Of a DNA stretch of 64,000 nt, positions 24,003 to 36,578 are shown in pieces (within the stretch, counting starts at the first letter, position 1; every line of letters starts with the position of its first letter). A model generated the notes under the pieces. That model saw only the letters and a program-made list of their open reading frames with translations, had not been told where the DNA came from and searched no databases. Source of the stretch: Rhizopus arrhizus (taxonomy: Eukaryota; Mucoromycota; Mucoromycetes; Mucorales; Rhizopodaceae); contig JAKZZE010000006.1 in NCBI GenBank assembly GCA_024220505.1, forward strand, positions 620,001 through 684,000, in the 5' to 3' direction. The position numbers and the translations under genes were made by a program.

Positions 24003-24604
24003 TAATAAAAATTAGTGCCAAGTATCATAAATTGAACAAGCATCATCATAGTCTCTCCAATACTATTTATGAAAAAGAGAGGTTGTCTTCTATATCTTCA
24101 TGACAATTATTGTGCTTTCAATACAATCATAATAAAAAATGGGTATCCTTTCCATTTGATGAAGGAGTTTATGGATCATTTTTCAGCTATTAAAATCCAT
24201 TTTAAGCTAGATATCCATAATATTCATCAGTGTAACCATACTGTTGAAGGATATACGTGTACAGGAAATTGCTTTTCAAATAAAGTATAATCTTTTTGAA
24301 CATATTGTCACTCTATTCAATCTTCTAATGTACTTTCATCTTTTCGCAGCCTAATTAACGATTCTCCTTAAAGGTATTTTGAACCTCTTTTTTTTTGTTG
24401 TCTGTCTTAACGATATCCTTATTTATAGGAAGATTCTAATCGTTAACAAAAGCTTGCCAGCATTGTGTCTCAAAAACTTGAAAATCTAAACTGTATGTTA
24501 AGATTAAAAGTTTGGGTTTGATATCCAAAATTCGACTTATTTGAAGTAATATTAGTCAAGAAGGGATATTAAAGAGTCAACCCAAGGTTTCAATAACGGC
24601 AAGA

Positions 24605-25888
24605 TGATCTACAGAATTATAGCCCAATCAGATCTTTATTAATAAACGTGAGGCTTCTGCAATAGCCACCTTCCAATGTTAACCATACAAGATATTTACA
24701 TTCCTCATCAAGCTCAATAATATAGTTGACCCTGAATTCACTTTGGTTTCTGAATATTTTTATTTCCTATAGGAAGGCATAGTTTGATGAAATGGGTTCT
24801 CTCTCTCGACTTGGAATCTAATAAAGAGGTTAGAGACTCATTCACTAGGTTTTCAAGTACTATTTCCTTTTTATTTCTCAATTTTATTTATCTGCAAATA
24901 TCTCATCTGTCATGAAAATCCTTACAAAACACATTCATCTTGTTATGTTTCAATAAAATATGAGAGTTTGAATCAAATGCTATCTTTTATTGTTTACTAT
25001 AAATCAAAGTGTGTGTTCTCATAGAACATGCTTTCTCTTGTGCTGTAATCTATTGCCAGCATCCTCATTCTTATATTGGTTTACTTATCTTGGATGACAT
25101 CAGTATTTTTAACCTTTTCAATGTTAAAGAAAGCAAAATGAAGACAATGTCGATTGACTATTGTTATTTCAGTGAATGTGCTATTTACATCCACTTTGGC
25201 TTTATTTTATCTTTTCACTATCCTAATCATCACTGTAAATAGGATTGATATAATCCGGTGCTTCCTTTGTTTATGTTTTGTTTATGTTGGGCTGAATAAA
25301 ACAAAGAGATACGATTAAGGAGATAGAAGACAAGAACCAATCAAACCTAAGCGATAATTGCTCATTTCAGTTTGTTTACTTTTTATGCGGTTTTTAAGTT
25401 TACTTGGTCAAAAATAAAATATCGTTTTGCTTCAAAGATGGTCCCCTTTTTTTTTACTCAATAACCCTTTCCCCTTCTTTATTCTAAATGGAAACAATTC
25501 TTAAGCGTTTGCAAATGTCAGGAATCATTGTTATTTTATTTAGGAAAAAGAAGAAGCAAAAAAGTACAGTTTGTTTCAGCCAATAGACACTTTGTCATAC
25601 ATCAATGCATAAACTGACTTTTTGTACGCTTTAGTCTTAATTGAATATTTCCTTTTCAGAAAAGATAATCTATTTTCATACGATGCTATTTCATGGGAAA
25701 ATATTAAGAAATGAATAAAAAAGATAGACAAGAAATGTAAGAAAAGAAGAGGAAAGGACAGCACGATTTTCAAATTGTCTGTAAAGAATAAAGAGTGAAA
25801 AGGATATGTTAAAAAGAGTGACTGGAATGAAGGATATGTTTAGTTTATTGAAGGAGAAACTCGTTTTAAAATCACGAATTGCTGAGGG

Positions 25889-25923
<35 letters not shown>

Positions 25924-26885
25924 TAAATACAAAGGATAAAAAATTATTTTAAAAATCAATGTAAAAACCACCGCTAGGTTGATTATTGGTTTTGGGGTTG
26001 GCGTCTTCTTACTGGGCTACTAGATGCCATTGATGAAGGATTACTGATGGTGGGTCTATAGTTGCGGTCTGAAGGGGCTCATGATTCATTGCGAGGACAT
26101 AGGAAGAGGCACCTGTCGCTATTGCTAGTCTCGATACGTACCACACACTAGTGATTTAGTGGTTATGGCTTCGGTCATAGTGGAGGGATATGATTCAAGC
26201 CTATACATCCAATAAAGTCTAGTCGGGCCAGTCTCCGCGACGAAGCACGGCCGGAACGAGACGAACTCAAGAAACGTTTTAGGCGATTTTGCGAGGGTCT
26301 CAAGCTGTGTAGAAGAGCGCCTGAGTTGCAGGTTATTGAAAGATAACTTGTAACGTTGTCCGAGGTTTTTTTTTTTTTTTTTTTTTTTTTTATATTAAAC
26401 TGCAAATGAAAAAATAAACAAATAGTAATTTTGGTATAGTCATAGTTATCTTCATAGAATTCAAATTGCTGTGCTCATCAATGGTCTTTATTATTTAAAA
26501 TTTAAATAAACTTGCTAATAAAATTCATTATCAAATAATCTTTGTCTTTATTTTTCATTTTTTTTCATTGCTATTTCTTTTTTGGAGTGTTTACTGCTTT
26601 GTTAAGAGCTTTTAAACAGTTGATATGATAAAAATACTAAATATGTGAAGACTTTAACCTTTGCTGCGCTACATTGAAAGTTATCCTTCGCAGTGGACAG
26701 TAATGTAATTCTATATTGCCTTTTCAAAAATTGAAGAATTAATTCTTTTGCAAGATTTACATTCCCCATTCATTCCATTGTCCTAGTTCACACTTATATT
26801 TTTACTCTGAAAGAAAACTCAATAGCTTAGTTCGCTCTTGATAGAGTTATAAAAAGAAGTAAACAATGCTTTCAAGATGCACGCT
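24605..26885 (+). repeat. Left arm of a 2.3-kb inverted repeat
   Basis: The sequence matches the reverse complement of 56085-58355 over its whole length with scattered substitutions, small indels and homopolymer length changes (A32 here against T17, T26 against A13). It contains segment A at 25220-25350 in reverse orientation, segment B at 25470-25680, and a GC-richer core at about 25960-26365 that is identical where compared. A 36-base stretch present in the right arm (near 57730-57765) is missing here. Homology appears to stop near 24605 outside and near 26885 inside. Short frames inside (25009-25242 plus; 25576-25773 minus) have no known motif. Confidence 0.93.
25889..26391. repeat. GC-richer core between an A run and a T run
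   Basis: A stretch of about 400 bases, near half G+C in contrast to its AT-rich surroundings, lies between A32 (25889-25920) and T26 (26366-26391). It is repeated in opposite orientation at 56577-57046. A plus-strand frame at about 26198-26341 reads RASLRDEARPERDELKKRF and on to a stop, which looks protein-like, but no family is recognised. It may be an inserted retroposon, captured gene piece or non-coding RNA source. Confidence 0.5.
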
Positions 26886-28097
26886 ATTTTTCTTCTAATG
26901 AATCTATGAAATATCCTCCTAGAGACTATCTCAGAAAGCTGGCTTAATAAAAAATAACAATTTCTTTAAAGTATTCTTCAGTGAGATTATCATATTTGAT
27001 TCTATGGTTTCCAAACATCTTTTTACAAGTAAGAACGTATGTTGGAGATGGTAGATGGCCTGATTTATAGACTTTTAAAGAATCTTCATCTATTGCTTTG
27101 CGTTAAACACAAATGGAAGGATTGAAGAAGCAAATGCAAATTATAAATAAAGAACTATAAAGTATAGATAAGGTTGATATAAGAAGGTGATGGTTGCTTA
27201 AGTGTGGTTATTCAATTCATTAGCGTCCTGATGGACATTGGTTATACAGTTGTTAAAAGTGTTGGCTGTTAAGTGAGGTTAATTGATGGAAGTTCTTTAT
27301 TAATGTGCCTTTCAAAGACGCAAAATTTTAACTTGTTTTGTCGTACATACTGCTTGAGAGGACATCCAAGGAAAAAGCTTTCAATGTGATCAATAATAAC
27401 TTTGCATATTGATCAATAAGACAATTTGTACTTACAGGAAGGATGTGGTGAAGCAATGATTTGTGTGAAATTTTCTGATGTATAAATTGGTGCATTGGAT
27501 AGTTAAACCAAATCCTAGAAAATACGCCTTTAAGCTAACTGGATACGTATTTATGTGGCTGTACATTTTACAAAATAGCGTTATATTCGGTTTATTGAAT
27601 CCTTTAGTTGGAAAAAGTTTGAAGACAGCCAAAAAGTGGATGAAAGACATTATGTGACCTCATTTTCTGCGAAAATATCAGCGTATCCCATTTGATACGA
27701 TGAAAATTTTATAGTAGAGAAATTTTGTGATCAAAACCAACTTTTGTTGCTATCAATATAATGTCATGCGTTAACCGAAACAAGAACCACTACTTGAAGA
27801 CGATTATTGATTGATAATTACCACATGATCCAAAATAGACAAGAAGTAAATTGGATGAATTCCTAGTACTTGTTGAATTTTGTTATTGAATTGAAATATA
27901 CATGTAGTGTGTTGGAGATGAAATTAGATCAAGAGGAAGCCTCGATAGATTACTGGAGTGGATTGGACGAAAAATACAACGGTGGGACTCCCGAACTCAT
28001 TCAGACCAATTTCGCATTATACAAAATAGGATAGGTCAGTAAAAGAGATGGATTACATCTTATTGACACTTGGCTTTTGATTTTCACCTGAATTAAA

Positions 28098-28166
<69 letters not shown>

Positions 28167-28432
28167 CTTTGAAAAGAATGCCATCAGCAATTCATTCCAA
28201 AATTCAGGGAATACGTCAGTATCTAGCATCTTGTTATAAACAGTATAGATGGAGCATACATATGAATGAAATGGTCATGACTAAGTTCAATTTTCCAGAT
28301 ATTGATTTAAATCTGCTTATCACTTCTGCTGCTACGGTAATAGCTTGAAAGCATATTTTAAAACAAGTTTTAAAAAAAGCCAAGATATGTCATCATAAAT
28401 ATGAAACAAGTTTATTCCTTGTATAGTGTATT
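26886..28432. other. Gene-poor region with an unbroken 67-base T tract
   Basis: No gene recognised. T67 at 28100-28166. The DNA from 27190 to 28030 is a little richer in G and may be decayed coding sequence, but frames are broken everywhere and nothing was identifiable. Confidence 0.45.
28100..28166. repeat. T67 homopolymer tract
   Basis: 67 consecutive T residues, the longest homopolymer in the window and much longer than the 20-33-base A or T runs elsewhere. Confidence 0.95.
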
Positions 28433-30645
28433 TTAAGGTTCGGCTTCAGTAGGAACTGATGCATATCCATTAAAAATCTCCTGCTCGATAGCTGCTTGAC
28501 CTTGATCTCTTATTGATTCATTATAGGATTTACCAGGTGTATTTCTTATTATTATTTGATAATACTACAGTGATAGAAGGTTAACTTGCATGTGTTAAAA
28601 TTAGTAAGAGTTCAATTACCCAAAATCCAGTACAAACAACCATTGAAAAGATTGCAGTAATATATGGAACTATTCAATTATTAATATTTAAACCCAAATC
28701 TCACTTAATTATTCACTCACGCCAATAAGGATAATAATGATTTTCAACGGGTATAAATACAAAAACAAGAGCATAGGCGGTGAAAAGGAGAAAAATATAA
28801 ACACAAACTTGTTATAATAGTTATTTTACATGCATCTTTCTTTATAAACACATCATCTTACCTAAAGGTGCTTTAATAGGCCTGTTGTTTTTAGGTTCGC
28901 GTTTTCTTAAAATCAGAATCGCTAATGCCATCAGGAAATAAAAGACCTATAGAGAAGTGGTTTTTACATGTTGTATGAATAATCTATTGATATCTTACAT
29001 AAACTGGATACGCTGCAAATGCAACTACAAACTGGTATACAGCACCAGGAGGAGGACCAAAAATAAAGAGAATAGACAAAATATATTGTAAAAGGTAAGC
29101 ATTCACAGGGCTTTTAAATCTTGGATTCACTTTTCCAAACAAGTGGCCATAAGGCAAAAGGCCTTGTCTGGATACTTCCATGATTACTCTACCCGCTGAA
29201 AAATTAATTGCAGCACCACAACCAAATGCACTTAAGCCAATGAATAATGGAAGTACTGTGGATACAAAGTTTTCTCCCAAAGATCGAGTAAAACTTTTTT
29301 TAAATAGTTGTTAGGAAAAAAGTATGTGCATAATGGCTATTATTTCATTTTTCTCTTACAATGCTGCTGCTACAATGAACTCGGAACTTTTCATTGTATC
29401 AAGAGGTAGAACAACCAGATAGGCTATATTTGTAAGGATATATAACGTAGTAGTGCTTAAGATAGCTGCTGATGAAGCCTTTGGTAAATTCTTGATTGGG
29501 TCCTGATGATTAATATGCATAAGCTAATGTAAAGATAAACCTTTGCTATCTACTACTTGCCTTTACTTCATCAAGAATGTAGTTAAGATTATGCCACCCA
29601 CTGTAACTATTCATGACCTAACAAGAGCATAAATGAATGTTTGGACTTCTATTTATCTATGTTTACATAATATAAAGCAGAGGCATATGGACCAATAGAG
29701 TTGGATGTACCATAAAATGATAGATTGATGGTAGGGTCCACATCTGATGGAAGCACTTTAAAAAGTACAAGTAGGCCAATAATCGCAATCAATGAAAGAA
29801 CAGATATCTTTATAATTGTCAAAAAGCCCATTAACTTTATAGATGCCTATATATCTTGCTTAACTAAAGAATATAAAATATGCTTTATACCTTTGTAGAA
29901 AAGATATTTGAAGCAGTAAGGATAGTGGCGGTTAAAACTAGAATACGCAAAGAAAATTAATTAAAGATAAATGTTTACACAACTGTACTTACGTGCCCAA
30001 TACCTTTCTACTTGACTTGATTTATACTTTGATCCAAAAATAGCATAGTTTATGTAACCACCAAATACAATGCCTGCTAATAATAAGTTTTCTATTCAAG
30101 TTTTCGTTCTATAATCACCTTGAGATGCTACACCACTTGATCGATTCATAAGGCTCCACATAGTAAATAAATAGGCTAAGAGATACTTTGGTTTTCTATA
30201 ACAATATTCTAAATAACCAACTTCTCCACCACTTGAAAGTAAATCAATAAGTTCTGCACATGATTGGGCATAATTGTCTTTCTCATTTACCTGCGAGGAA
30301 GCTATTTGCAAGTGTGAATTAGAAGGACAGACTATTTTTAAATAACTTTACCATTGTGCCTAATTCCATAAATGTAAAAGTTCCGGAGAATGCTACAAAT
30401 GCCCCTATCGTCCAAATAATCAAGTTGGCTGCTCCTGATCCTACAAGCTGCAAAGTAAGGGCTGGACCAACGAAAATGCCAGCACCGATAATATAATTGA
30501 CATTCACCATGGCTCCTTGAATCCAGCCAATCTTTCTTTCTAATCGTTGATCACCCATCGCTAAGGGTTCCATATGTCCTACTTGTCCAGTCATGTCGTG
30601 TTCAGGACTTATAAGTGGTTCATTCTGTTCTTCTGCTATTGTCAT
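28433..30645 (-). CDS. Amino-acid permease, LAT type (APC superfamily, MUP1-like)
   Basis: Minus-strand gene from ATG 30645, about ten exons, around 550 residues with roughly twelve membrane spans. The first span region, GWIQGAMVNVNYIIGAGIFV, carries the IGAGIF signature of APC transporters. Other spans include LIIWTIGAFVAFSGTFTFME, LLAYLFTMWSLM, LMGFLTIIKISVLSLIAII, LSTTTLYILTNIAYLVV and FIGLSAFGCGAAINFSAGR. SYSGWHNLNYILDEVKDPIK is typical of L-type (LAT) amino-acid transporters and of fungal methionine permease MUP1. Probable plasma-membrane uptake of neutral amino acids; substrate not certain. Divergent from the RhoGEF gene with about 390 bases between the starts. Confidence 0.88.
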
Positions 30646-31031
30646 TTACTAAATAAAAAAAAAAAAAAAAAAGAAATGTACTGTGTTATCAACAAGAAAA
30701 AATGAAATCTATGCATTATTTGATTTTTCAATGAGCGACATAAATTGACCTTTTTTGATAAAAAAATTAAAGCGGGAACAATGCGGGTTTATATCACACT
30801 TTACTAGATGATCAAATAAACAAATGCAGTGTAGAAAAAGGGTCCAATACAAAAAATAGATTTGAGCATCAACTTGTTTTGTTGCACTTGTAAAAAAAAG
30901 GGGGTAAAATAGAGGAATGAGGAGACATAGAATAGAAAGAAAAGCTTTTTTCTTTCCTTTTTCTTTATTTTTGTAAATTGTAGTTTTATTTTACAACATC
31001 TTTTCCTTAATCCTATCAAAAGGGTATTCTT

Positions 31032-33726
31032 ATGAATTCAATAGCTCAATATAACATTGATGATAGAGGATATCCTTGCTACTGCTGCTGTTGTTACTGT
31101 TGCTTTCAATGCGATAGTAGCAACTCACATTTAAAATCAACGATAGAAGATTCTTGCTGTTCTTGTTGTAGTAGCATTATATCTTTATCTATAATTGAAC
31201 AATCCCAATCAAACAATGAAGCAACTCAACAAAGTACAGATGAAGACAAGTTGAATAAAAAAAAGCATCACGCTATTCGTGAATTATTACAAACTGAACA
31301 TGATTATGTTGACGACTTGAATCATTTATCTGAAGTAAGCCGATCCTCTCCTTTCTCTTCTCCTACTATTTTCTCCCAATCATTAATTTGGCAGTAAATT
31401 TTTGTTACACTGTTCAAAAGGGGAAAGGGTGTGTGTAACATGATTTTTAATTAAAAAACTCTGTTTTCAATAGGTCTGTTTACAAGCATTAAACCGTCAA
31501 CAGTGGATAATCACTGAGCATAAAACAACTATAATTAGAAACATTGATCAAATATTGGCTTTTCACTCTCAACTTGTTACCTGTCTTGATTCTGTACAGT
31601 ACGATTGGTCTTTAGTCGCAAAAACTTTCCTTGAGCAGGTATATGTCAACAAGGGTATTATACTTGATAGCGAATTTAACAAACTATATTAGGTGAATAA
31701 CTTTTCTCTTTATAAGCAATATTGTGGTATGCATACCGAAGCATGGTCACTTTTATCTTTCTATCGAAATCGTTCAGAATGGGCTCAGTTTATAAAAGAA
31801 TGTACTTCTCAAGATGATGATTCACTGCTTCAACATCAACAAAAAAGATTACATTTTGAAGACTATTTAATTAAAGTACCAGAGAAAATAATACACACAA
31901 CCAAAAAATTGCTCACATAATATTCATTAGCCTGTACAGAGAATATGTAGATATCAATTGCTTGTTAAAGAAATTATGAAATACACTTCACCAGACAAGC
32001 CAGAGTATGATCTTTGGACAGCCGTGCTGAGTGAGATGCAAGAGATTGTAACCGAAATAGACAACTTGACCTTTCAAAAAGACATGAAGGAGCGCACGGA
32101 TCGATTTATTGAACGCCTCGATGGTGATTGTAGAATCAGTAAAGGACACGTATCTCAATTAGGAAATCTTTTAGTGGCAGGTGCTATTGAGGTCACCTAC
32201 TCTGCGTTGGGCTCAAGTGTATCTAAGCCGAGATATTTGGGGTGCTTTGTGTTTCCAACTTACATCATTCTGGTCAGACCTAAAAAGGTGACTAATTATG
32301 AGCCAAAGCATTGGTTTCCTTTGAAAATGGCAGACTTTGAAAATCTAGAGGATATTGAAGGTTTGTTCAGAATTATCTTTAAACAACTCATTTCTCATCA
32401 CTTTATCTGTAGATCAAAGAGAGCATTCATTTATTGTACGTTGCAAAAAGCATACATTCATTTTCAGTGCTACTTGCGCACAAGAAAAGCAATTATGGAC
32501 TAAAAAGATACAAGAGGCTATTGGAAAGGCAAAAACAGATTATTCAGAGGATACCATCATCCCTTCACTACCAGGTGTGGCTACTAATAAGAATTTGCCA
32601 CCTATCCGACCCTCTCGCTCCTTTTCGAATATTCTCGATATGACGTTGACCAGTACACTTTCAAGTATAGACAAGAGCAGATTATCTGATAGACAATTGC
32701 TCCGTCGATCCATCTCATCCCATGTCATGCTTGAAAATAATGAAAAAAAGAACAAGAGGGCTGAATCTTCGCTTGTCAAACGTTATTCGGCAGATTACGC
32801 AACTAACCAACAGAAAAAGAGATTGGACCTCAAGCCGAGAAACAACTCAGAGACCTATATCAAGCCAGAGCCATCCAACGTACCGAGACGAAGACACAGT
32901 AGTTCACTGGACTTCTTGTCTGATACAAACAGCATGATTAGTAAAATGTCAATTCAATTCAAAAACAACCATCAGCATGCAATGCGGCTTAGCGTAGATC
33001 ATAAACTTCGTGATGTGTGTACACAAGAGTACCTATCCTCTCGAGCTCGACATATGCGTGACACAGAGCCTCTTTTGTCGGTAGACATGCTGATAAAAAA
33101 GAAGAAATCTTCTTCTCTGCTGCGAAACTCGGTATCCAATCTATCGCTCATGATGCCCAGAAGGATGATCGGGGAATCAGTGACCAAGACGGCTGTCCCT
33201 GAGGCAGAGCTCATGGATGAAGGTTCTTCTAGTTTGTTACCTAAATCCTCTCAGATCGCTTCCTCTGTTCAATCGACTCCACGTCAAAGCTCTTTTGATT
33301 GTACATTTACGATCCTTCCTTCTAGTATGACTGAATCGAATTATAGTACAATACCAAAGCACAAGAATAAAAAGAAAGGAGACGCACTGGCACAAAGAGT
33401 TTTAAGACAAATTGCAAGTATTCGGCATATAAAGCCCTCTATTCCAGATTGGAACATGTCTGCAGATACTCTGAGATGCGAAACCTCTGATGCGGTATGT
33501 TCAGATACACTCTAGCAAGCATCATACTAACCTTGCTTGTTAGCCTAAGAAATATTCATTACATTTTAAAAAATCATTCGCTTCCTTGAGACACAGCAAC
33601 AACAACAGCCAATTAGAAGAACCAACAAGGCCCACTGCATTTGCTTATGCTACCACGCCTTCAGCTAGAAAAAACCCTAGTTGGAAATCTCGACTACCCA
33701 AGTTTTTTTTCATACACAAATCTTAA
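31032..33726 (+). CDS. Rho guanine nucleotide exchange factor (DH-PH) with Cys-rich N-terminus
   Basis: Six exons (31032-31334, 31474-31638, 31693-31875, 31931-32360, 32413-33494, 33544-33726) give about 781 residues. After a cysteine-packed N-terminus (CYCCCCYCCFQC, then SCCSCC) comes the DH domain: HHAIRELLQTEHDYVDDLNH, and the signature block KPVQRICRYQLLVKEI. A PH domain follows (VTYSALGSSVSKPRYLGCFV, ending in SATCAQEKQLWTKKIQEAIG). The C-terminal 370 residues are Ser/Arg/Lys-rich and probably disordered. DH-PH proteins load GTP onto Rho/Cdc42/Rac GTPases to steer polarised growth. The dense cysteines may be palmitoylated or bind metal; this is inference. All six exons join with matching phase. 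Confidence 0.9.
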
Positions 33727-34141
33727 AAATGTATCATATTCTTTATAACTACTTCCCCTCTATCTTTAATATTACTCTCTTTCTCTATGCCCATTGTTAC
33801 TATCACTACTTATTTTGTAATAAAATTTATTGTCCATCTTTTATTTATATAAGATGCATGCTCGTTTAATACATTTATTTGCATAATGTACTATTACATT
33901 AATATACGTATGCACCCTGCAGACAAAGAGTAAATCATATCAGTGTTTTGCAAATAACTCCGAATTGTAAAAAGGTAAGCTTATGATGATAGCTACTGCA
34001 TCCATTGCGGTATTAAAGGCTTTTTATTCAAAAGAGTAGGGATCATTGTGTTACATTGTAAAATTCTTTTTTTTTAATAAATGTATACAAATATATATAA
34101 ACGTGTGTATGTGTGTGTTTAAACCAAGCAAAAAAAATCTT

Positions 34142-35505
34142 TTAAAGAAAATAGTCTGGTAAATTGCTTTTGTTTGGTGTACCTTTTGTGTCTTGCTATA
34201 AAATTATAATATTAATAATGGTATTCAATGCTTTTCATTCTCAATTATACCTGAGGTGCTGCATCAAACATTTTATACTCTGTATTCAAATGCTCGTCCA
34301 ACTGGAGTATTGCTGCCACATTTCCACATCGATAACAGTAGTTGGGTGCTGACCAAACAGTAACGATTTTATGATCAAACATTGGCTTGTATCCTTCCAT
34401 GACTAATTGATGTGCGCGTGCAACAAATTTGAGCCCATTCGTATGCAAAAACTACAGAATACCGAATTAACACATGCCACCATGAGCGTGATACTAAGAT
34501 ATTTACTGCTTCTACTACGTCACCTCCAAATAGATAACCAGCTCCTCTTGGACTATAACCCCATCCTTGAATTTCTACAGGCAAATCAGTCTATTTTCCC
34601 GCTTCTTTACCATTTCTTTTACCTTCTGGATCTGACCAAAGCAAATCACACATGGCTCCATCATGAGGAACTTCTTGTTTTCTATCAATTGTTCTAATCT
34701 ATATTTTTAAAGTGTTATTTAGATGCAAACACAGCATTTGATTTGACATTTTACTTGGTCTAGCGTATTTATACTAGGAGAGAGACCTCCGTGAACGCAC
34801 AGGACTTTATCATCAATAATGGCACTCAGTGTCAAGTAATCAAATACTTCGCAACAATATCTCCAGACGTTGGCTGATCCATATTTTCGAATACATTCGT
34901 CATAAAATCCATACACTTGAGTAATTTGCCTACTTTCGTGATTTCCTCTAATCAAGGCTATTCTATCTGGGTATCTTACTTTTAAAGCCAATAATAACAA
35001 AAAAGTTTCTACTGAATAATATCCACGATCAACAAAATCACCTTTAAATAATGTAAGTAAAGATTGTTGTGCATTTTCTCCCTCTTTTTTCTTTTACCCA
35101 TAAATAAGTAACTTGTTTCTGGACATTCACCTCCAACACGGAATAATTCTTTTAAATCGTAGAATTGGCCTATGAAGAAATGGTAAGTTTCGTAATCCAA
35201 TTGTCACATCTTTTTTTCTCTGTCTTTTTGTACCGTGAATATCACCACAAATCTATTTCAAGTAATTAGTAAATCTATAATTGCACCAAGAGTAAAGAGG
35301 GCTTATTTACAGTGACAGGTGAGTCTACTTTTTGTACGTTGCTTTCTTCAATTAAAATTTCTGTTGCTTTTTCACATAATTCCTTTACTTCTTTTTCCGT
35401 AATTATCTCTCCTCGTCTTAATTGCTCAACTTGTCTAAAATCTCCGTTAATAAGCAAGAATTTAAATAGACAACAACTTTATTTATACCTATCAAGGTCA
35501 TTCAT
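34142..35505 (-). CDS. PPH3: Protein phosphatase 4 catalytic subunit
   Basis: Minus-strand gene from ATG 35505 (MNDLDR), several small introns, about 308 residues. It reads as a PP2A-family phosphatase: [122 protein letters not shown] and the [20 protein letters not shown] stretch favour PP4 over PP2A or PP6. The C-terminal exon ends in DYFL, the tail that is carboxymethylated in this family. Yeast Pph3 dephosphorylates phospho-H2A and Rad53 after DNA damage. The last exon (34142-34198) was found by matching splice sites and the DYFL tail. Confidence 0.93.
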
Positions 35506-35688
35506 TTGTAATTTTAAAGAAAACAAATCACTCCCACTTTTCACTCTCTCGAAAAAGGGAAAAAAAAAATGTGCGCGTTCGGAGTTAAATGATTCTTTTG
35601 GTTACCAAAATAAGAAAATCGCAAAAAGTATTTTATAGATGCAAAACGCGAAAAAATAGATAAAGATTTAGTGAATTATAATACAATT

Positions 35689-36546
35689 TCAAATAAGCAT
35701 GCCTGCAACAGAAGCAGATAGCCAAGTACTTAATGTTCCGCAGATCAAGGCAGAAATAGACAAACTCGAGATATCATCCACACGAGTAGGCGCCAGAGAA
35801 CTCAAGACAGCCACTTGAGAGCCAAGCGTACCAAAATTAGCAAATCCACAAAGGGCATAAGTAGCAACAAGTTCGGATCGTGAAGATAATAGATCTTTGT
35901 AGGTATTTGTCATGTCTTGAAAGGCAACATATTCATTAGCCCAGACTTTGGTTCCCATCAATCGACCTACAATCACAAGATCTTTATTATCAGCGCCAAT
36001 TAACCAAGCAACCTACATAAGGAGATTAACACCAATGACTTCCTATATACTCAATCACATTGAAGGCTTACAGGAATAAAGACATAACCAGTGACCAACT
36101 GAAGCGTAAGGTTTTCGATATTAACAAAATGGCCAACCCAAGTCAAGAGACCATTGAAAGCATTCAATGAAGACAGAAGCACAATCACATTAGCCATGAT
36201 CAGCAAAACCAATTCTATACCCAACTTGGCACCCTTACCAGCAGCGTGAAGGACGTTGGTTGCATCATTTGAGGTAATGGGTATGACCGTGATGTGTTTT
36301 ATAGCAGACTGTTCTATATCGGGGTATCTTAATTTGGATACGGCAATTGAACATGGGATAGACATGATGCATGAAGTCAATAAAGCCTTACCAGAGATAC
36401 CCATTGCAACATAGCCGTACAACATAGAGCCAGAGATGGTAGCAAAGCCACAGGTCAAGATCATATGAAGTTCAGATCTTGTCAAATCCTTGATAAGAGG
36501 TGCAATTAATAAAGCATTCTCACCAGCTCCAAAAAAAGGCTGTGTG

Positions 36547-36578
<32 letters not shown>

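Noticed and set aside
24069..24290. 73-codon plus-strand frame left of the arm
   Set aside because: No known motif, no splice signals or homologue; probably decayed repeat sequence.
26175..26405. 76-codon minus-strand frame in the left arm and its twin in the right arm
   Set aside because: Starts inside the poly-T/poly-A tract; the apparent frame crosses from simple sequence into the core and has no domain. Kept only as part of the core observation.
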